A stretch of DNA of 7,932 bases from assembly GCA_964624585.1 (NCBI GenBank), contig CAZUXE010000062.1, forward strand, positions 1-7,932, written 5' to 3'. Shown piece after piece: positions 4,621-7,932 of the stretch; position 1 is the stretch's first letter, and the number at the start of each line of letters is the position of its first letter. A program made the translations under genes and the position numbers. The DNA is from CAZUXE01 sp964624585. Its GTDB lineage: Bacteria > Hydrothermota > Tepidihabitantia > B3-TA06. The notes beneath the pieces are model-generated. The model was not told where the DNA came from and did no database searches. It saw only the letters and a program-made list of their open reading frames with translations.

Positions 4621-5091
4621 ATGATGAATAAAAAAACAAGCATAGGCTCATGGAAAGAGGCCGACAAGGCCATTGCCAGAATTTCAAAGATTGAGACGGC
4701 GGTAGAAAAACTGCGAGAGAGAGCCGCCGAACGCATAGAGAGAATTGAACAGAGGCTAAGGGAAGGCAATGCCCAGCTCCTGCTTGAATCTCAGGCTATC
4801 AAGCGGGAGCTGGAGCTGTTTTTCAAAAAGAACTCTCAAGATAACCGTTCGCGCAAACTGCCTTCAGGACGGCTTGGTTACCGCACGGTAAATACCCTTT
4901 CAATAGCGAAGCCTGCCACCACACTTAGAAAATTAGCTCTTAGGGGATTTGGAGATTGCATAAGGGTTCGTCAGGAAATAGACAAACAGGCGCTCCGCAG
5001 GCTTGACACCGATTCACTGAAAAGCGTAGGGGTTAGGCTAATACGCAGAGAAGTCTTCTATGTAAAGCCTGAAAAGAGGGAGAAAGCATGA
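4621..5091 (+). CDS. gam: Mu Gam-like DNA-end-binding protein (host nuclease inhibitor)
   Basis: A 156-residue member of the bacteriophage Mu Gam family. Mu Gam is a structural relative of eukaryotic Ku that binds double-stranded DNA ends and shields them from RecBCD-type exonucleases. A long charged coiled coil occupies about 12-68 (ADKAIARISKIETAVEKLRE onward). The C-terminal core shows the family pattern: RKLPSGRLGYRT, then RKLALRGFGDCIRVRQEIDK, then SVGVRLIRREVFYVKP. Start ATG 4621 follows AAGGGG by six bases; a second ATG is adjacent. It is the first gene of the operon under the strong, operator-bearing promoter. In Mu, Gam sits in the early region after the transposase genes; here nothing lies between the promoter and gam. 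The TGA overlaps the next ATG (ATGA). Confidence 0.88.
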   Translation: MMNKKTSIGSWKEADKAIARISKIETAVEKLRERAAERIERIEQRLREGNAQLLLESQAIKRELELFFKKNSQDNRSRKLPSGRLGYRTVNTLSIAKPATTLRKLALRGFGDCIRVRQEIDKQALRRLDTDSLKSVGVRLIRREVFYVKPEKREKA

Positions 5092-5804
5092 GTGTGCGTA
5101 ATGAACGAAGTGTTGAGCAAGTTAAAAGAAAGCTTGCTAAAGAGCGAAGGGAACGCGATAGAATAATCAGCAGTCAAACTATTTTTTGTAACAGAAAGGC
5201 AAGGGTTATGACACCTGCAGAATGCCACGACTGTTTTTCACGTATGCCCTATATGGAAAAACTAATTCAGTTCAACGAAAACCGTCGCCGCTGCATAAAC
5301 TTGAACTCCGCCCCCTTTGAGAAGAAGAGTAAAAACATACCTAAAGGCTCCTTGCAACGACAAGAATTCTCAAAACAGAAGTTGTTAGAACAGAAAAGCC
5401 AATCTAAAGAAAACTTGCAACAGGAGAGGTCTCTGCAGTTTTTAGAAACCCAGCCAGCTGTACAGAACTGCTGTCAGGAGCCGATATCTTCAAAAGGTCA
5501 TAGAGAATTATCGCCAACACAGCAGCCGAAAAGAGGGAAGGAGGAAGGGGAAGGAAAAGGAAAACAAGGCTTCTCACTAGAAAGCTTTCTTTCCAAAGGA
5601 CTTTTGGGCTTCCTTCTGGATTTCGATCTTTTACTTGAACGCTTTGAGGAGTGGGGAGCGGCCTTGCCTGAAGCGGCAAGAAAAAAGGTGCATCAAAGCG
5701 CCGAAATTCAGGAATTAATTGTTTGGTTCTCTGAAAAAATTAACAATTTTCAAACACAGGTGCTGCACATATCGCACGCATCTGAACAACATAAGGAGGA
5801 ATAA
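5088..5804 (+). CDS. Hypothetical protein with four N-terminal cysteines
   Basis: I do not recognise this 238-residue protein. The N-terminus (1-30) is strongly basic and helical. It is followed by Cys34, Cys46-x-x-Cys49 and Cys69, a spacing that could bind one zinc ion. Residues about 75-160 are low complexity, rich in Gln, Lys, Ser and Glu, ending in GKEEGEGKGKQG encoded by a 47-nt all-purine run. The C-terminus (about 161-225) is predicted helical with hydrophobic LLGFLLDFDLLLERF. It has an SD-like GAGGGAG five bases from the ATG, overlaps gam by ATGA, and its TAA shares a base with the next ATG. The close coupling to gam suggests an early phage function, perhaps nucleic-acid binding, which is speculation. 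Coding is supported by the tight junctions on both sides. Confidence 0.65.
   Translation: MSVRNERSVEQVKRKLAKERRERDRIISSQTIFCNRKARVMTPAECHDCFSRMPYMEKLIQFNENRRRCINLNSAPFEKKSKNIPKGSLQRQEFSKQKLLEQKSQSKENLQQERSLQFLETQPAVQNCCQEPISSKGHRELSPTQQPKRGKEEGEGKGKQGFSLESFLSKGLLGFLLDFDLLLERFEEWGAALPEAARKKVHQSAEIQELIVWFSEKINNFQTQVLHISHASEQHKEE
5528..5574 (+). repeat. 47-nt uninterrupted polypurine tract
   Basis: Every base from 5528 to 5574 on the plus strand is A or G, inside the hypothetical gene downstream of gam. It encodes a Lys/Glu/Gly linker and contains several SD-like AAGGAGG/GGAAGG strings. It is simple sequence, not a tandem repeat of one unit. Confidence 0.7.
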
Positions 5805-6127
5805 TGTGGGGTGAAGAACTCACTATAAATATCTTTGGCGCAACCCTTTTGGGAAGCGTAATCGTTGCAGCCATTGTGGCAAAACTCAAAGTTTGGCTAA
5901 AAACCACCGGCTGGATAAACACAGCTCTTGCCCTTGCAAGCGGAGCGCTCCTTGGCATAGCGCTTCACGGAATGCAGTCGCTTATGGTGCATTTTGAAAT
6001 TATCAAAACAGCCGTTCCCATAGTAACGGCTGTAATTCAGGGTCTTTTTTCAGGTGGCATCGCCGCAGGTCTATGGAAGGCGGCACGAACTATAGGCCCC
6101 AAGAACTCACAGGGGAAAAAGGGATGA
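5804..6127 (+). CDS. Small multi-pass membrane protein, holin-like
   Basis: A 107-residue protein with three hydrophobic stretches at about 10-27 (FGATLLGSVIVAAIVAKL), 38-60 (NTALALASGALLGIALHGM) and 68-92 (KTAVPIVTAVIQGLFSGGIAAG), and a short basic tail (GPKNSQGKKG). Size, topology and position next to a single-pass membrane protein fit a phage holin, which permeabilises the inner membrane at lysis. No holin family is recognised by sequence, and no endolysin is present in the window. A strong SD, AAGGAGGA (5792-5799), precedes ATG 5804, which overlaps the previous stop by one base (TAATG). Confidence 0.6.
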   Translation: MWGEELTINIFGATLLGSVIVAAIVAKLKVWLKTTGWINTALALASGALLGIALHGMQSLMVHFEIIKTAVPIVTAVIQGLFSGGIAAGLWKAARTIGPKNSQGKKG

Positions 6128-6429
6128 ACAAGAAGCAGACAGTCAAGCCTTCTTTGATTATAAGAATCTCTACCGTATTTGCCGTGCTTCTGCTTATCTT
6201 CGCCACCGGTGGCGCAGCATTTGTATGCGGATACTGGTTAGCCTTCTCAAAGTTCGCAAATGTATATGCTGAAACAAGCGTTCTTAAGGCAAAGGCGGCG
6301 GAGCTTGAGGCAGAACTGCTTCATTTGCGCAACTACGCGGTATTAATTGACGCCATGGCCGTAGGCGGTAAGGCGTCAACAAAGCTTGAATTACTCCCCC
6401 CTTTGAACGAGAAAACAAAGGAGAAGTAG
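6124..6429 (+). CDS. Single-pass membrane protein with coiled coil, i-spanin-like
   Basis: A 101-residue protein: a basic N-terminus (MNKKQTVKPSLIIR), one transmembrane helix at about 15-38, and a helical segment with heptad-like Ala/Leu/Glu pattern at about 46-72 (TSVLKAKAAELEAELLHLRN). This is the layout of inner-membrane spanins such as lambda Rz, but it is short and no o-spanin lipoprotein is seen, so the role is tentative. The frame is open from an ATG at 6073, but ATG 6124 is preferred: it makes the usual ATGA overlap with the preceding stop, follows an AGGGG/AAAGGG SD and begins right before the membrane helix. A mating-pore or phage exclusion membrane protein would look similar. Confidence 0.6.
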   Translation: MNKKQTVKPSLIIRISTVFAVLLLIFATGGAAFVCGYWLAFSKFANVYAETSVLKAKAAELEAELLHLRNYAVLIDAMAVGGKASTKLELLPPLNEKTKEK

Positions 6430-6430
6430 T

Positions 6431-6763
6431 ATGCACATGCTTACTGTCAGGGAAGCGGCAGGCTTTCTTCATTGCCATCCTTATTCTCTATATGCGGCAA
6501 TCTACGAAGGCCGTATTGCGGCAATTAAAGTTGGCGGAAATGTTAGAATCAAAGCCGACGAAGTTGAAAAAGCGCTTGCTCGCAAGGAAAAACTTGAAAG
6601 GAATCTTTCTGTTGCAGAGGTTGCCCGCATTCTTTCCTGCTCACAGTCAAGTGTGCTCCGCTTTATACACAAGCGCAAAATAAAGGCTGAAAAAATAGGC
6701 TGTCGCTTCCGCATTTCCCCTGATGCGCTTGAGAACTACGTTCGTTCTCTGCCGAACGTTTGA
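6431..6763 (+). CDS. Tandem double excisionase-type HTH DNA-binding protein
   Basis: This 110-residue protein is two copies of the HTH_17 (excisionase/MerR-like winged HTH) domain in a row. Copy 1 spans about 3-49 (MLTVREAAGFLHCHPYSLYA, wing IKVGGNVRIKADEVEKAL) and copy 2 about 58-107 (NLSVAEVARILSCSQSSVLR, wing EKIGCRFRISPDALENYV). The copies keep the pattern L-T/S-V-x-E-A/V-A, then R-I-x-x-D-x-[VL]-E. Single-domain members act as excisionases or transcription regulators; a tandem pair could bind two adjacent DNA sites without dimerising. AAAGGAG lies seven bases before ATG 6431, one base after the preceding stop. Because it immediately precedes the portal, where terminase subunits usually lie, a DNA-recognition role in packaging is conceivable but unproven. 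Late-gene activator is the other option. Confidence 0.75.
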   Translation: MHMLTVREAAGFLHCHPYSLYAAIYEGRIAAIKVGGNVRIKADEVEKALARKEKLERNLSVAEVARILSCSQSSVLRFIHKRKIKAEKIGCRFRISPDALENYVRSLPNV

Positions 6764-6788
6764 TTAGTTGAAAGAAAGGAGTCGAACT

Positions 6789-7932
6789 ATGAAACCTGTA
6801 AGAAAAGAACTCAGCCGACAGGGCAGCTCGCCTTTGTGGCTTTCTGACCTCCTTGACAGAATGCCTGTTTCTAATCCGAATTTTTTGCAAAGACACGAAG
6901 GTAGAGGGCTTGGGGATGTGTTTGAAGAAATGATGCTTGACGCACATGTTCAAAGCGTATTTCGTTCTCGTCGGGCAGGGGTTGCCGGCAGAAAATGGAC
7001 TGTGGTTCCGGCTGATGCCTCTAATAAATCGCATAAAATTGCAGACTTCGTTCGTCGGACTATAGCTGCTATTCCTAACTTTGAGCATTTTCTTGCCCAT
7101 CTTTTGAAGGCCGTTCCCTACGGGCATTCTGTGGCTGAGGTTATGTGGCGTATAGATTACGACGCCGTGAGAATTAAGGCTTTAAGAACCAGAAGGGCGC
7201 GGCGATTTACGCTTGCCGCGGATGCTGAGTTGAAGTTGTCTGATGAGCTTCATAGTGAAGCGCATAGCTTGCCTTGTCGCAAGTTTATTTGTCATCGCAA
7301 TGAACCTCAAGACGACGCCCCCTACGCTCAACCGCTTTTGCTTTCAATCTACTGGCCGTGGTACTTCAAAAAACACGCCTCTTCGTTTTGGATGGTGCTT
7401 GCCGAAAAGTTCGGCATTCCAAGTGTAATAGGGCGTTATCCGGCGCACTTCACCGACACCGATGTACGGAATTTGCTTACAGCCTTAAGTAATCTTCAGC
7501 AAGATTCCGTAGCCGCCGTGCCTGCCGACACTAAGGTTGAGCTTGAGAATATTCAGGTAGGCGAAAAGGGCAGCTTTTTTCGTGAGCTTTTAGATTTCAT
7601 GAACGCTGAGATTTCCAAAACCGTGCTTGGCGGTACCCTAACCCAGGAGGTTGGCAAGCTTGGTTCCTACGCCGCTGCCCGTACCCATCAGGAGGTTCGT
7701 CAAGAGATAATTGCCGCCGATGCAAGACTGCTTCAGGCAACCCTAAACGCCTCTTTGATTAGATGGCTTGTTGACTTTAACTACGGCCCCGATGTCCCTG
7801 CTCCTAATTTCGTTATTGATTACATGCCAGCCCGCGGCACGCCCGAATTTGCCCAGACGCTTAAAACGCTCTCGGAAATGGGCTACAAAGTCCCCAAACG
7901 CTTTATTGCCGAAACCTTCGGCCTGCCTGAGC
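6789..7932 (+). CDS. DUF935 (Mu gp29-like) phage portal protein, 3' truncated by window
   Basis: ATG 6789, seven bases after AAAGGAG (6775-6781), opens a frame that stays open to the window edge: 381 codons plus one base, with no stop. Family members run about 450-520 residues, so the C-terminus is missing here only because the window ends. Family features are visible: the N-terminal DAHVQSVFRSRRAGVAGRKW (51-70), PYGHSVAEVMW (110-120), the SIYWPWYFKKHASSFWMVLA segment (186-205), EKFGIPSVIGRYP and the C-terminal LGGTLTQEVGKLGSYAAART followed by HQEVRQEIIAADARLLQATL. Portals form the dodecameric ring at one capsid vertex through which the terminase pumps DNA. In Mu the order is small terminase, large terminase, portal; here no large terminase precedes it. 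Confidence 0.88.
   Translation, partial: MKPVRKELSRQGSSPLWLSDLLDRMPVSNPNFLQRHEGRGLGDVFEEMMLDAHVQSVFRSRRAGVAGRKWTVVPADASNKSHKIADFVRRTIAAIPNFEHFLAHLLKAVPYGHSVAEVMWRIDYDAVRIKALRTRRARRFTLAADAELKLSDELHSEAHSLPCRKFICHRNEPQDDAPYAQPLLLSIYWPWYFKKHASSFWMVLAEKFGIPSVIGRYPAHFTDTDVRNLLTALSNLQQDSVAAVPADTKVELENIQVGEKGSFFRELLDFMNAEISKTVLGGTLTQEVGKLGSYAAARTHQEVRQEIIAADARLLQATLNASLIRWLVDFNYGPDVPAPNFVIDYMPARGTPEFAQTLKTLSEMGYKVPKRFIAETFGLPE

Larger units (their letters stand above)
3713..7932. mobile_element. Partial Mu-like prophage (left portion)
   Basis: The element is defined by a divergent LexA/CI-type repressor, a Mu-type Gam, membrane proteins of lysis type, a small HTH protein and a DUF935 portal, all close-packed. 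Its left boundary is not defined and may lie in the gap or just right of it; the right end is outside the window. No transposase, integrase, terminase, endolysin or att-type duplication is seen here, so the class (transposable or otherwise) and completeness remain open. A gene-poor or domesticated remnant is possible, though every frame here is intact. Confidence 0.75.

Noticed and set aside
6073..6123. N-terminal extension of the spanin-like protein from ATG 6073
   Set aside because: It would overlap the holin-like gene by 55 nt and add a non-hydrophobic segment; ATG 6124 with an ATGA junction and SD is better.
6663..7127. 154-residue minus-strand open frame
   Set aside because: It lies opposite the HTH and portal genes, which have clear family motifs and SDs; its composition looks like a reverse-strand shadow.

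Overview
The window is bacterial DNA, probably from an uncultivated or draft-assembled genome: GC content is moderate and there is a scaffold gap of exactly 100 N at 3575-3674. I cannot assign a phylum. Dispersed hairpin repeats, promoter spacing that suggests at least one leaderless message, and a bacterial Endonuclease Q homologue all fit a non-model environmental lineage, but none is diagnostic.

Left part, 1-3574, looks like host chromosome. It opens with a nested palindromic REP-like element (21-103), a 9-bp tandem repeat (144-170) and a 47-bp repeat (188-234) that recurs exactly at 3514-3560. Between the two copies lie four plus-strand genes: a stand-alone JAB/MPN (JAMM) metalloprotease-like protein, a class I SAM-dependent methyltransferase, a PHP-domain Endonuclease Q-type DNA repair enzyme, and a HIT-family protein of the Ap4A phosphorylase type. 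Methyltransferase and EndoQ overlap by ATGA, and the HIT gene follows after 15 nt, so these three are probably one operon. The EndoQ homologue ends exactly in QLSLF, a textbook bacterial beta-clamp-binding pentapeptide.

Middle part, 3424-4620, is the junction. It holds the second 47-bp repeat, the gap, and a strong hairpin that ends a leftward gene for a LexA/CI-type self-cleaving repressor (HTH plus S24 peptidase). Between this repressor and the rightward genes is a compact control region: a perfect TTGACA-N17-TATAAT promoter whose spacer carries the 14-bp perfect palindrome AACCCAATTGGGTT, with weaker related sites on both sides.

Right part, 4621-7932, is a tightly packed rightward prophage operon with Mu-like parts: Gam (DNA-end protector), an unknown protein with four N-terminal cysteines, a small multi-pass membrane protein (holin-like), a single-pass membrane protein with a short coiled coil (i-spanin-like), a protein made of two tandem excisionase-type HTH domains, and a DUF935 (Mu gp29-like) portal protein that runs off the right edge. 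No transposase, integrase, terminase or endolysin is visible here. The leftward repressor facing a rightward operon is the Mu/lambda layout, and the intact cleavage residues predict SOS-type induction.
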